64,000 nucleotides of DNA from CAYPEL01 sp036479985 (GTDB lineage: Bacteria; Pseudomonadota; Gammaproteobacteria; DSM-19610), in assembly GCA_965224815.1 (NCBI GenBank), contig CBDDAF010000003.1, positions 496,001 through 560,000 on the forward strand. The letters are read 5' to 3'. The position numbers were made by a program, and so were the translations under genes. Below the pieces are notes generated by a model. The model made no database searches and was not told where the DNA came from. It was given only the letters and a program-made list of their open reading frames with translations. This document shows positions 54,218 to 62,205 of this stretch, piece after piece. Every line of letters begins with the position of its first letter. The stretch's first letter is position 1.

Positions 54218-54367
54218 ATGAAATTCATTGTGGCTATTTTATTTAGCGTGATAATGCTAGCTGGTTGTGGAGGCGGGAGTGGCGGTAGTAGTACTACTAC
54301 TACCAATCCGGTAGCGCAATCACTTAGCTGGGATCAAGGGACTTGGGATAATGTTACATGGGAGTAA
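54218..54367 (+). CDS. Tiny lipoprotein with Trp-rich tail
   Basis: Forty-nine residues beginning MKFIVAILFSVIMLAGC with a lipobox (LAGC, Cys 17), a Gly/Ser/Thr linker (GGGSGGSSTTTT) and a C-terminal segment SLSWDQGTWDNVTWE with three Trp at regular spacing. AAGGAG lies 7 bases upstream. The next gene starts 1 base after the stop, so they form a two-gene unit. The function is unknown. The Trp-x(4-6)-Trp pattern may bind a partner or carbohydrate. Confidence 0.7.
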   Translation: MKFIVAILFSVIMLAGCGGGSGGSSTTTTNPVAQSLSWDQGTWDNVTWE

Positions 54368-54368
54368 T

Positions 54369-55094
54369 ATGATTATGGAAAAATCAATCAAATATAGTTT
54401 AATTGTTTGTTGTTCTGCATTAATTTTAGGAGCCAATATAGCAAATGCTGGTCAAGCAACCATTCCGCATAATTTTAAATCGGGTGATGCCGCAAAAGCC
54501 AGTGATGTCAATCAGAATTTTGATGCATTGGAAACAGAGATCAATGACAACGACACAAGGGTTTCTGATCATGAGACCCGAATCTTAAGCATCGAATCAC
54601 AGGTGGCAGAAGCGAACAAGCGTGTTGTTGCTGTTGATGGAAATAACAACGAGTTGGGGCTTGTAATAGGCGATGAGGCTAGCGCTCTTATTTATATATT
54701 GACCCCTGAAGGATACTCAGTATCAATAAATTCATCCGGGTCGCTAGGCAGTGGTGACACGAACGGTATAGTATTTACAGATGGCAATTGTGGCATGTCT
54801 GGTGGTAGTGCATATATATCGCATTTTAGTAGCAACAGAATAATTACTCCAAAATCTGTAATCTCAACCTCTAGCTTTGGTAACCCACAAAATCAACAAT
54901 TATTTTACGTGCCAATGCCGGGCACAGTCGTAAGTATGATTACATATCAATCTTCACTATCTGACCCGCAAGTCGGGTGTTCTATTATAACTGGAACAGC
55001 CCAAAATGCTCAGCAAGTATTAGCAAATGACCCTGCGGTCACAGGTATTCCAAATACACCCATTCCATCACCAATCACGATTGAGTATCAATAA
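54369..55094 (+). CDS. Secreted coiled-coil protein of unknown function
   Basis: 241 residues. Signal peptide to about residue 27 (LILGANIANA-G). The mature start IPHNFKSGDAAKASDVNQNFDALETEIND and a short coiled coil (THVSDHETRILSIESQVAEANKR-like) resemble a recurrent proteobacterial module seen in exported proteins. The rest is Ser/Gly-rich and beta-like with two Cys (about residues 140 and 206). It follows the tiny lipoprotein by 1 base and ends at a strong terminator. Likely a surface or periplasmic protein. Confidence 0.75.
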   Translation: MIMEKSIKYSLIVCCSALILGANIANAGQATIPHNFKSGDAAKASDVNQNFDALETEINDNDTRVSDHETRILSIESQVAEANKRVVAVDGNNNELGLVIGDEASALIYILTPEGYSVSINSSGSLGSGDTNGIVFTDGNCGMSGGSAYISHFSSNRIITPKSVISTSSFGNPQNQQLFYVPMPGTVVSMITYQSSLSDPQVGCSIITGTAQNAQQVLANDPAVTGIPNTPIPSPITIEYQ

Positions 55095-55119
55095 TAACGT
55101 GGTTGAATTGTTACAGGAA

Positions 55120-55142
55120 GGGGCCGAATGGCCCCTTTTTTT
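55120..55142 (+). terminator. Rho-independent terminator after the secreted-protein gene
   Basis: Stem GGGGCC / GGCCCC with a GAAT loop, followed by seven T. It ends the lipoprotein-secreted protein unit. Confidence 0.9.
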
Positions 55143-55180
55143 ATGAAAAGACGAACCATGCGAATGCTGCCTGAGAGGAC

Positions 55181-56197
55181 ATGACAATGACAACTTGGAA
55201 ACTGAGCATTAAACTGGGTAATAAAGAAGACAGAAATAATAATATTGCTTTTAAACTATGCAAAGAAAAGTCCATTCTCGCTGTTGGCTGGTCAGCTGCC
55301 TACAGTGAGAATCAACCATCGAATATGGAAGATGCCAGAATAAAAGTAAAATCGAGGTTTGATGATGAATGGCCAAAGCCGCTCGAAACTCTGCTTGAAA
55401 TAATGCAGCCAGGTGATCATGTCTGGTTACACCAGGCAGGCAAATATTTTTTGTGCAAGGCGGCAGATCAATTATATTTTGGCAAAGAAATTGATGCCAA
55501 TTTTCTTGAATATGATCTGGGGCATGCCAGAAAAGCTGAGTGGGTCGAAATCCCTGAAAAGTACGTGTCCGGATCAGTGCAGCGCGGAACAATAGCGCAG
55601 CGAATGATCCAAAGAATACGGCTATCAGAAAAGGAAGAGCAATATCACGAATACCTCTTCCGTAAATTATCTTCCGACCCGAAATGGGTTCCAACTATTG
55701 ATAATTTAGTTCTTGAGGAAAAACTATCAGAATCGGATATGGATGAAGTATTCGGCATCATGTCTCCGGATGATGTAGAAGATATTGTGGCCACGCACCT
55801 GCAATCCCAGGGCTGGAACCTGATAAAATCAACCTGCTTTAGAAGTAAGCCAGTATTTGAGTTTTCAATGCAGAACAAAAAGGGTCGGTTTTGCAGTGTC
55901 CAGGTCAAGTCTGGAAAATCTCCCAACGCATTATCGCCAAAAGAATATGAAGTGCATGTTATAGATAATGGCATTATCTATCTGTTTTCTACAAACGAAA
56001 ATCCATATCCAGGAGAACCAGCACGGGGAGTTATACCTATCCAAAAACAGGAATTATTCAATTATCTAAAAGAAAACACATGGGCACTGACAACTTCTCT
56101 AAAGTTACGACTCTGGATTTATTTATGCGAAAACATAGTTAAAGGCTCAGAAAATTACTGTTCCACAAACAAAGAGTGCGTCATGAAAGTCTGTTGA
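55181..56197 (+). CDS. Putative PUA/EVE-like plus PD-(D/E)XK nuclease protein
   Basis: 338 residues. The first 130 residues (WKLSIKLG, SILAVGWS, LLEIMQPGDHVWLHQAGKYFLCKA, KAEWVEIP) resemble EVE/PUA-type domains that read modified bases, with the PGD turn and a Trp-containing start. A C-terminal nuclease-like part (about 195-300) has VEDIVATHLQSQGWNLIKS, then FEFSM and CSVQVKSGK, which suits a PD-(D/E)XK core with a Q-x-K catalytic end, like Mrr-family enzymes. A modification-dependent restriction role is inferred from domains only. The gene is AT-rich against its neighbours. Confidence 0.6.
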   Translation: MTMTTWKLSIKLGNKEDRNNNIAFKLCKEKSILAVGWSAAYSENQPSNMEDARIKVKSRFDDEWPKPLETLLEIMQPGDHVWLHQAGKYFLCKAADQLYFGKEIDANFLEYDLGHARKAEWVEIPEKYVSGSVQRGTIAQRMIQRIRLSEKEEQYHEYLFRKLSSDPKWVPTIDNLVLEEKLSESDMDEVFGIMSPDDVEDIVATHLQSQGWNLIKSTCFRSKPVFEFSMQNKKGRFCSVQVKSGKSPNALSPKEYEVHVIDNGIIYLFSTNENPYPGEPARGVIPIQKQELFNYLKENTWALTTSLKLRLWIYLCENIVKGSENYCSTNKECVMKVC

Positions 56198-56215
56198 TCA
56201 AGGTGTAAAATCACA

Positions 56216-56327
56216 AAATCAAGGGACAACTTACTTGAAAGTCATAAATAGCACTTTGTCAAGCTCTACTCAAAAGAATACGAGATTTTATGATGTTTCA
56301 ATGACCGCTTAGCGACCTTAACGGAAG
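56216..56327. repeat. Left direct repeat flanking the RHS unit
   Basis: Begins AATCAAGGGACAACTTACTT and ends near TTCAATGACCGCTTAGCGAC. A diverged copy of the same length lies at 59500-59613; the first 25 and last 31 bases are most similar (26 of 31 at the right end). Confidence 0.6.
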
Positions 56328-56752
56328 TTGGAAGTGGTGGTTCTCGTGTCACCCAATGGACGTATCTCGCCACCGGCGAGGTCGAGACGATCACCACGGC
56401 CTTCGGGTCTCCGGAGGCGACATCTCTGACTTTTGGTTACGACGACGCCCGACGCCTGACATCCATCACTGATGGCCTGGGCAATCACATCGACTATGGT
56501 CTTGACACCGAAGGCAACCGTCTCAGTGAAACAACTTACGATGCCAATGGCACGCCCAGCAACACCGCCGATGATGTCATCAAGAAACAGCTCTCTCAAA
56601 CCTTCGATATTTATAACCGGTTAGATACCCGTTCACAGGCCAACGAAGCCCGTGATCTTAACTTCGCCCCCGACGGAACGCTCGATCTGGAAACCGACGG
56701 CAACAGTATCGTTTCCGATTACAGCTACGATGCCTTACAGCGGTTAACCCAG
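56294..56752 (+). pseudogene. 5' remnant of RHS reading frame
   Basis: The RHS frame is open from just after a TGA at 56291 and codes RHS-like text (R-L-A-T-L-T-E-V-G, then YDDARRLTSITDGLGNHIDY) but contains no ATG, GTG or TTG before 56753. The N-terminal export and repeat portion of the RHS protein is therefore missing. Confidence 0.7.
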
Positions 56753-59230
56753 GTGGTGCAGGATCAGGGTGGCACCGATCCGACTACCGCCAATGCGTCC
56801 ACCGGATACGGTTATGATGTCGCGGATCGCTTAACCTCCGTGACCGATCCCATCAACGGCAACACCACCTATTTATACGATGACCTGGGTAATCTTGTTT
56901 CACAAACCAGTCCTGATACGGGCGCGACCACCTTCCTATACGATGCAGCCGGTAACCTCACCCAAAAGACCGATGCCAAAGCTCAGGTGTTTACTTACAC
57001 CTACGATGCCTTAAACCGCTTAACCAGTTTAAATGCCCCCGGTACGGATGATGACATTGCGTATACCTATGACAGTTGTTTAAACGGCTCCGGCCGGTTG
57101 TGCCGGGTCAGTTACGGCCCCGGCTTTCCGAACGGCAGTGCCGTGCATTACCAGTACAACGCCTTTGGCGATAGGATCGGTCATCAAGGCCTGCTTTATA
57201 GCTACGACAATGCCGGGCGTGTGGCTACAATCGATTATCCCAGTGGCGCTACGCTTGCGTATTTTTATGAGGCTGCCGGTAACATTAATCAGGTTGACTA
57301 CACGGTCGGTGGACAGACACAAACCTTAGTCTCTGCCCTGGCCTATGCGCCGTTCGGGCCATTGACCACGGCCACCTATGGCAACGGCAAGAGTCTGACC
57401 ACCACCCTGGACAATGCGTATCGCATCACCGGTATCAACATATCCGGTGTCCTGGAACGCACTTATCCCACCTATGACGGTAACGGCAACCTGAACGCCA
57501 TCACCGATACCCTACTCAGTAACAGCAGCCACAGTTACGATGCCCTGAACCGGCTCAACACCAGTGCCGGCCCCTTCGGTGCTCGAGACTATGAGTATGA
57601 TAAAAACGGTAACCGCAGCCAAGACATCACCGACAGCCAAACCACGGCGTACACCTATGAACCGACCAGTAACCGATTAGACCAGATCGGCTCGACTGAT
57701 GTGTTGTTAGACAACACCGGCAATACACTGAACAACGGACTCTGGAGTTATACCTACACGCCGCATAATCGATTAGAGACTGCGACCGAGAACAGTACGC
57801 TCAAAGCCACGTTCCAATACAACGGACTGGGCCAGCGCTTTCAGAAGAGTGACAGTCAAAGCAACACCGGTCATCAGTACCTGTACGGTCAAAACGGCGA
57901 ACTGCTGGTGGAGACCGATAACCAGGGCAACATCCTGCAGGAACACCTGTACTTGAACGGCCAACCCTTAGCAGTGTTCTATCCCGATGATGATCAGGAT
58001 GGCCAAACAAACCAAGAAGAAGCCACCCAAGGCACTCTGCCCGCCAACACCGATCAGGACGGCGACGGCCTGACCAACAATGACGAATGGTTTATCCACG
58101 GCACCGACAGTGCGAATGCTGACAGTGACGAGGATGGCGTGAACGACAACGTTGAAATCAGTCAGGGCACCGACCCGAACGATCCCAACAGCGGCGCGCA
58201 GCTCGGTGATGTGAACGGTGACGGGCAGATCAATGTGGGGGATCTGGTGGTACTCACCCGGATCGTCATGGGGTTACACACCCCCACTCCGGGTGAAACC
58301 ACGCGTGGGGACATGAATCAGGATACGCAGCTCAATGCCGCCGATATCTTGCTCTTACAGAAGCTGCTGTTAAGTCAGGTGTTCAATCAGCTGTGGCTGG
58401 ACAATCCAACTAACGAGCGCCAAGCAACACGAGTCGCCAGTACTGCACCGCACATCAGAGCGCTCACTCAACAGCAGCGCTGGTTCGAGACCTTGTTCAA
58501 GACTGCTGAAGCGGTGCCTTCTGCACAGGGTAAACTTTATTACGTGCACAATGATCGGTTAGGCACGCCGCAGACATTAACCAACGAAGCAGGTACAGTG
58601 GTCTGGACGGCACTATACGATCCGTTCGGTAAGGCGACCATCAACAACGATCCGGATAATGATGGGAACACCGTCACATACAATCAACGGTTTCCGGGTC
58701 AGTATGAGGATGTGGAGACTAGTCTTTACTACAACTACTTTAGATACTACGATCCGAGTACGGGGCGCTACCTGACCAGTGATCCGATTGGATTATTAAG
58801 TAGCTTGAATACGTATGCCTATGTTGATAGTAACCCTCTCAAATGGCGTGATCGCTTTGGATTGTATGGTGATTTCCCATTACCCACCACTAATCCTGAC
58901 CAGTTACTAAGAGATTTATTAAATTCGTTTACGGATGGCGGCTTTGATAAGTCACTTCGTAACCTTGAAGCTAGCGCAAATGCAGCGATAAATTGCATAA
59001 CATGTGAATCTAAATGTCTTTTTCCAGTGTTGGGTGGTGATGCCGCGGCTGAAGGTATTGCACAGCTAATGGATAAAGCTAAAAGTGAAGCGCAATCAGC
59101 AGCACTAGCACGGAAGCTTGGCAAAACTATAGTTACATTCCGGTCACTTTCAGGTATTGGTACTGCTGCGGGTGTGGCTTCCTGTACAATTACTTGCAGA
59201 GATTCTTGTACTTCTTGTTTAGTGCGTTAA
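56753..59230 (+). CDS. RHS/YD-repeat protein, 5'-truncated, with calcium-binding/dockerin insert
   Basis: At least 825 residues. YD repeats (about 15-400: YDVADRLTSVTDPINGNTTYLYDDLGNLV and many more), then Asp-rich EF-hand/thrombospondin-3-like repeats (about 410-480: DQDGDGLTNNDEW), a dockerin-like pair (about 483-542: LGDVNGDGQINVGDLVVLTRIV, RGDMNQDTQLNAADILLLQKL), the RHS core (about 593-700: YVHNDRLGTPQ, RYYDPSTGRYLTSDPIGL) and a variable 125-residue tip rich in Cys (CITCESKC, CTITCRDSCTSC). No signal peptide or PAAR domain remains. The tip is more AT-rich than the repeats, as expected for an exchanged toxin end. Confidence 0.85.
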   Translation: MVQDQGGTDPTTANASTGYGYDVADRLTSVTDPINGNTTYLYDDLGNLVSQTSPDTGATTFLYDAAGNLTQKTDAKAQVFTYTYDALNRLTSLNAPGTDDDIAYTYDSCLNGSGRLCRVSYGPGFPNGSAVHYQYNAFGDRIGHQGLLYSYDNAGRVATIDYPSGATLAYFYEAAGNINQVDYTVGGQTQTLVSALAYAPFGPLTTATYGNGKSLTTTLDNAYRITGINISGVLERTYPTYDGNGNLNAITDTLLSNSSHSYDALNRLNTSAGPFGARDYEYDKNGNRSQDITDSQTTAYTYEPTSNRLDQIGSTDVLLDNTGNTLNNGLWSYTYTPHNRLETATENSTLKATFQYNGLGQRFQKSDSQSNTGHQYLYGQNGELLVETDNQGNILQEHLYLNGQPLAVFYPDDDQDGQTNQEEATQGTLPANTDQDGDGLTNNDEWFIHGTDSANADSDEDGVNDNVEISQGTDPNDPNSGAQLGDVNGDGQINVGDLVVLTRIVMGLHTPTPGETTRGDMNQDTQLNAADILLLQKLLLSQVFNQLWLDNPTNERQATRVASTAPHIRALTQQQRWFETLFKTAEAVPSAQGKLYYVHNDRLGTPQTLTNEAGTVVWTALYDPFGKATINNDPDNDGNTVTYNQRFPGQYEDVETSLYYNYFRYYDPSTGRYLTSDPIGLLSSLNTYAYVDSNPLKWRDRFGLYGDFPLPTTNPDQLLRDLLNSFTDGGFDKSLRNLEASANAAINCITCESKCLFPVLGGDAAAEGIAQLMDKAKSEAQSAALARKLGKTIVTFRSLSGIGTAAGVASCTITCRDSCTSCLVR

Positions 59231-59256
59231 CATCAATTGTTGATGCGAGTAAATTT

Positions 59257-59496
59257 ATGAGTGATAAACGAATAAAACAAATCTTCATTCTATTTGGTGT
59301 GGTCTTTCTTTGTATTACTTTTGGAAAGCTCTATTGGGTTAAATATTACGCATCAATACATACTGGTGTTGATAAAGACGTATTTACGTTAATAGTCGAT
59401 ACAATCCCTATATTTATAATTGTCGTATGTGTGGGTCTAGTAGTTGGTTGGATTCGCAATCGCAGAGCCAGGCAGAAATCAAAGGGGTCTGATTAG
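59257..59496 (+). CDS. Two-helix membrane protein, candidate immunity to the RHS tip
   Basis: Seventy-nine residues: helices at about 7-27 (IFILFGVVFLCITFGKLYW) and 48-68 (IPIFIIVVCVGLVVGWI), with a basic C-terminal tail. It begins 27 bases after the RHS stop, the usual place for an immunity gene. A membrane location would suit a toxin that attacks the membrane. No homology is recognised. The longer frame from 59194 overlaps the RHS end and is not preferred. Confidence 0.6.
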   Translation: MSDKRIKQIFILFGVVFLCITFGKLYWVKYYASIHTGVDKDVFTLIVDTIPIFIIVVCVGLVVGWIRNRRARQKSKGSD

Positions 59497-59499
59497 CCT

Positions 59500-59613
59500 G
59501 AATCAAGGGGCCACTGTACTTGAAAGCCGAAATCTTACAGATGATCGTGCGGTGTTCAAATGGATGCATTATTTTACAGAACTTCAACGACCGCTAAGAG
59601 ACCTTAGCAGAAG
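59500..59613. repeat. Right direct repeat flanking the RHS unit
   Basis: AATCAAGGGGCCACTGTACT through TTCAACGACCGCTAAGAGAC, the partner of 56216-56327. The remaining sequence up to the motB stop (59614-59703) shows no gene. Confidence 0.6.
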
Positions 59614-59703
59614 CGGGCAAACAATCTCGGCTGTCGATTTGATAGAGTGCAGAATAAAGAGTCGGCTGATTTGGGACAGTAGTAAATTGAAACTTATTAT
59701 TTT

Positions 59704-60540
59704 CTAAAACCTAGGTGGCTTTCCAGACTTGATCACAAGCACAACCCGGCGGTTTTTACTGCGTCCTTCTGCATAGGCATTACTATCGATGGGTCTAAAC
59801 TCTCCATAGCCTATAGCCGCCATTCGGGATGGCTCTATCCCCAACTTGGCAAACAAGTGGACTACACTGACTGAGCGTGATGATGATAATTCCCAGTTTG
59901 AAGGAAAGTCGGGTGTGCTGATCGGGACATTGTCTGTAAAACCTTCAACACTGATTGTGCTTTCAAATGGCCCAAGTTTTTCAGCAATTTTGCTTAGTAC
60001 AGGTAATGAATCTGTTGATAGAGTTGCACTGCCTGACGGAAATAAAATACTGGATTTCATTTCGATTTCAATCCAGTTTTTTTCCCGCCTTACTTTCACC
60101 AGGTCGTCATCGACCAGTTCTGCAAGTGATTCTTCAATTTCATCGGCGAGTTTTCTAGATGCAGCATCCAGTTGTTCTTCTTTCGCATTCTTTTTAATCG
60201 GTCTAGGCAACGGAAATGGCTGTCGGATGATAGGAATAACGGACCAGTTTCTATCACGGTTTATCTTATCTTGTGGTTTTACTTTAACCAGATTTCCAAC
60301 CTGTATTGGATCCATACTTCGCAAAGGGTCATGAAAGGCAGAAATAATTGAATCTGATAAAACCCGGTATTTACCTTCATTGACCGATGAAATCGAATAC
60401 ATCACCACAAAGAAAGCAAATAACAGGGTTATAAAATCAGCATAAGAAACCAGCCAGCGTTCGTGATTTTCATGTTCTTCAGTGTGGCCTTTACGACTGC
60501 GACCACCACCAGTTGATTGATATCGTGAACGTGGACGCAT
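59704..60540 (-). CDS. motB: Flagellar motor stator protein MotB/MotD
   Basis: 278 residues. A short basic cytoplasmic start, one helix with the proton-channel Asp (D35 in SYADFITLLFAFFVVMY), a plug/linker, and an OmpA-like peptidoglycan-binding domain (about 160-275: TDNVPISTPDFPSNWELSSSRSVSV, YGEFRPIDSN, NRRVVLVI). It anchors the MotA stator to the cell wall. The MotD-type sequence and location behind fliA-motA match the pseudomonad second stator set. It lies 17 bases behind motA. Confidence 0.95.
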   Translation of the reverse strand: MRPRSRYQSTGGGRSRKGHTEEHENHERWLVSYADFITLLFAFFVVMYSISSVNEGKYRVLSDSIISAFHDPLRSMDPIQVGNLVKVKPQDKINRDRNWSVIPIIRQPFPLPRPIKKNAKEEQLDAASRKLADEIEESLAELVDDDLVKVRREKNWIEIEMKSSILFPSGSATLSTDSLPVLSKIAEKLGPFESTISVEGFTDNVPISTPDFPSNWELSSSRSVSVVHLFAKLGIEPSRMAAIGYGEFRPIDSNAYAEGRSKNRRVVLVIKSGKPPRF

Positions 60541-60557
60541 TGCTGATGGTTACCGGA

Positions 60558-61298
60558 TTAGCGGTAAAATCCCTGTAACTTGGTTTCAATATTGCGCGGG
60601 TTTTCACCCTCTGCTATCGCAATGACACCTTCAACAATCATTTCTCGGAATTGGGTCAAATTATGGATATTACTTTTTAGTTTATTTGCCATGGGAAGAA
60701 AAAGAAGATTCGCAAAACCAACGCCGTAAATGGTGGCTACAAAAGCAGTGGCGATACCACTACCGAGCTTGGAGGGATCGGCCAGATTATTCATGACATG
60801 TATAAGGCCCATAACAGCACCGATAATACCGATGGTTGGACTGTAACCACCCATCCCATCAAAAACTTTGGCTGCTTGTATATCCTGGTATTCCTTGTTG
60901 TCTATTTCGACTTCGAGAATACTGCGGATGATTTCTGGTTCGCTGCCGTCGACCAACAATTGTAACCCTTTGCGGGCAAATGGATCGGGTTCGTCTTCCG
61001 CAATTGCTTCCAGACCTAACAAGCCTTCACGCCGTGCAATATTACTCCAGCCAACAATTTTCTCAGCGGCTTCTTCAGGGTTTAGTTTGAAGGGTACAAA
61101 TACCCAACGGGATATTTTCATAGCCCGCAGAAAAGTATGAAGAGGTGTTTGCACCATGACAGCGCCGAGTGTGCCGCCAACTACAATCAACAACGCCGTT
61201 AATTGCATTAAAGATGCAGTATGCCCGCCATCAAGCAGGTTGCCGCCAATGATTGCTATCAGCGCCATCAGGACACCCAGGATACTTAGAATGTCCAA
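60558..61298 (-). CDS. motA: Flagellar motor stator protein MotA/MotC
   Basis: 246 residues with four helices (about 1-20, 30-50, 150-170, 180-200). The cytoplasmic loop contains VPFKLNPEEAAEKIVGWSNIARREGLLGLEAI; the channel-lining segment has GYSPTIGIIGAVMGLIHVMNNL and SGIATAFVATIYGVGFANL. This is the MotA/TolQ/ExbB fold, MotC type. It is 175 bases after the fliA stop; che genes that often lie between are absent. Confidence 0.95.
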   Translation of the reverse strand: MDILSILGVLMALIAIIGGNLLDGGHTASLMQLTALLIVVGGTLGAVMVQTPLHTFLRAMKISRWVFVPFKLNPEEAAEKIVGWSNIARREGLLGLEAIAEDEPDPFARKGLQLLVDGSEPEIIRSILEVEIDNKEYQDIQAAKVFDGMGGYSPTIGIIGAVMGLIHVMNNLADPSKLGSGIATAFVATIYGVGFANLLFLPMANKLKSNIHNLTQFREMIVEGVIAIAEGENPRNIETKLQGFYR

Positions 61299-61473
61299 AG
61301 GGTTACTCCAGACTCAGCATCACATGAATCCGTCAATGACAAACCACAAGTTTTATGACTTACACAGCAAACTGTAGTTAACCCCATGACTGTCCCTGTA
61401 ATCCTGACTCTGAATTTTTTATATGATGGAGATTGACTCCGTATATAATAATGATACTCAGCTAGATTATAAG

Positions 61474-62205
61474 TTATTCACCCACCCACTCAGTCATTCT
61501 AGATCGCAGTCGAATCAGCGCCTGGCCATGGATCTGACACACACGGGATTCACTGACACCCAGTACTTCACCAATTTCACGCAGGTTTAACTCTTCGTCG
61601 TAATACATGGCCATCACCAGGCGTTCACGTTCAGGCAGTCCTGTTATAGCTACTGCTAATGCTTTTTTAAAGTGCGAATGATGTAAATTGTCCAGTGGTT
61701 CATTACCTTCGCCGCTTGGAATCTGCTGTGCATTGTCATCACCAAACAGACCACCATCGTCAATACTAAATACACGGCAGCCCGTTGAATCCTGAAGAAT
61801 ACGGTGATAATCACGCAACTCCAGACCTAGTTTCTCGGCGACTTCAACATCACGTGCATCACGTCCATATTCGTTTTCAATCTGACGAACTGCTTCTGCA
61901 ACCTGTCGCGCTTTGCGATGCACAGAACGCGGCGTCCAGTCAGTGCGGCGGATTTCATCCAGCATTGATCCACGAATACGTATACCCGCATAGGTCTCAA
62001 AACTGGCACCCTGTGTAGCATCATAATTTCTGGATGCTTCGAGCAAACCGATCATGCCAGCCTGAATCAGATCATCTGCTTGCACACTAGGTGGCAAACG
62101 ACTCATTAAATGAAATGCAATGCGTTTGACTAATGCTGCATGCTTAACCACCAGATTATCACTTTCTGCATACTTATTTGGGACATACATCGCCGCTCCG
62201 TTCAT
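61474..62205 (-). CDS. fliA: Flagellar sigma factor sigma-28
   Basis: 243 residues. Region 2 LVKRIAFHLMSRLPPSVQADDLIQAGMIGLLEA and YAGIRIRGSMLDEIRRTDW; region 3 ARQVAEAVRQIENEYGR; region 4 MYYDEELNLREIGEVLGVSESRVCQIHGQALIRLR. It transcribes late flagellar and stator genes. The ATG at 62205 overlaps the flhG stop (ATGA), so the two are translationally coupled. Confidence 0.97.
   Translation of the reverse strand: MNGAAMYVPNKYAESDNLVVKHAALVKRIAFHLMSRLPPSVQADDLIQAGMIGLLEASRNYDATQGASFETYAGIRIRGSMLDEIRRTDWTPRSVHRKARQVAEAVRQIENEYGRDARDVEVAEKLGLELRDYHRILQDSTGCRVFSIDDGGLFGDDNAQQIPSGEGNEPLDNLHHSHFKKALAVAITGLPERERLVMAMYYDEELNLREIGEVLGVSESRVCQIHGQALIRLRSRMTEWVGE

Noticed and set aside
53503..59703. Accessory block as a transposon or prophage
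   Set aside because: No transposase, integrase or phage structural gene is encoded, and no terminal inverted repeats or target duplications were found at its edges.
59444..59707. An 87-residue frame crossing the right direct repeat
   Set aside because: It is only the shared frame of the repeat plus adjacent sequence, lacks a ribosome-binding site and ends inside the motB terminus.
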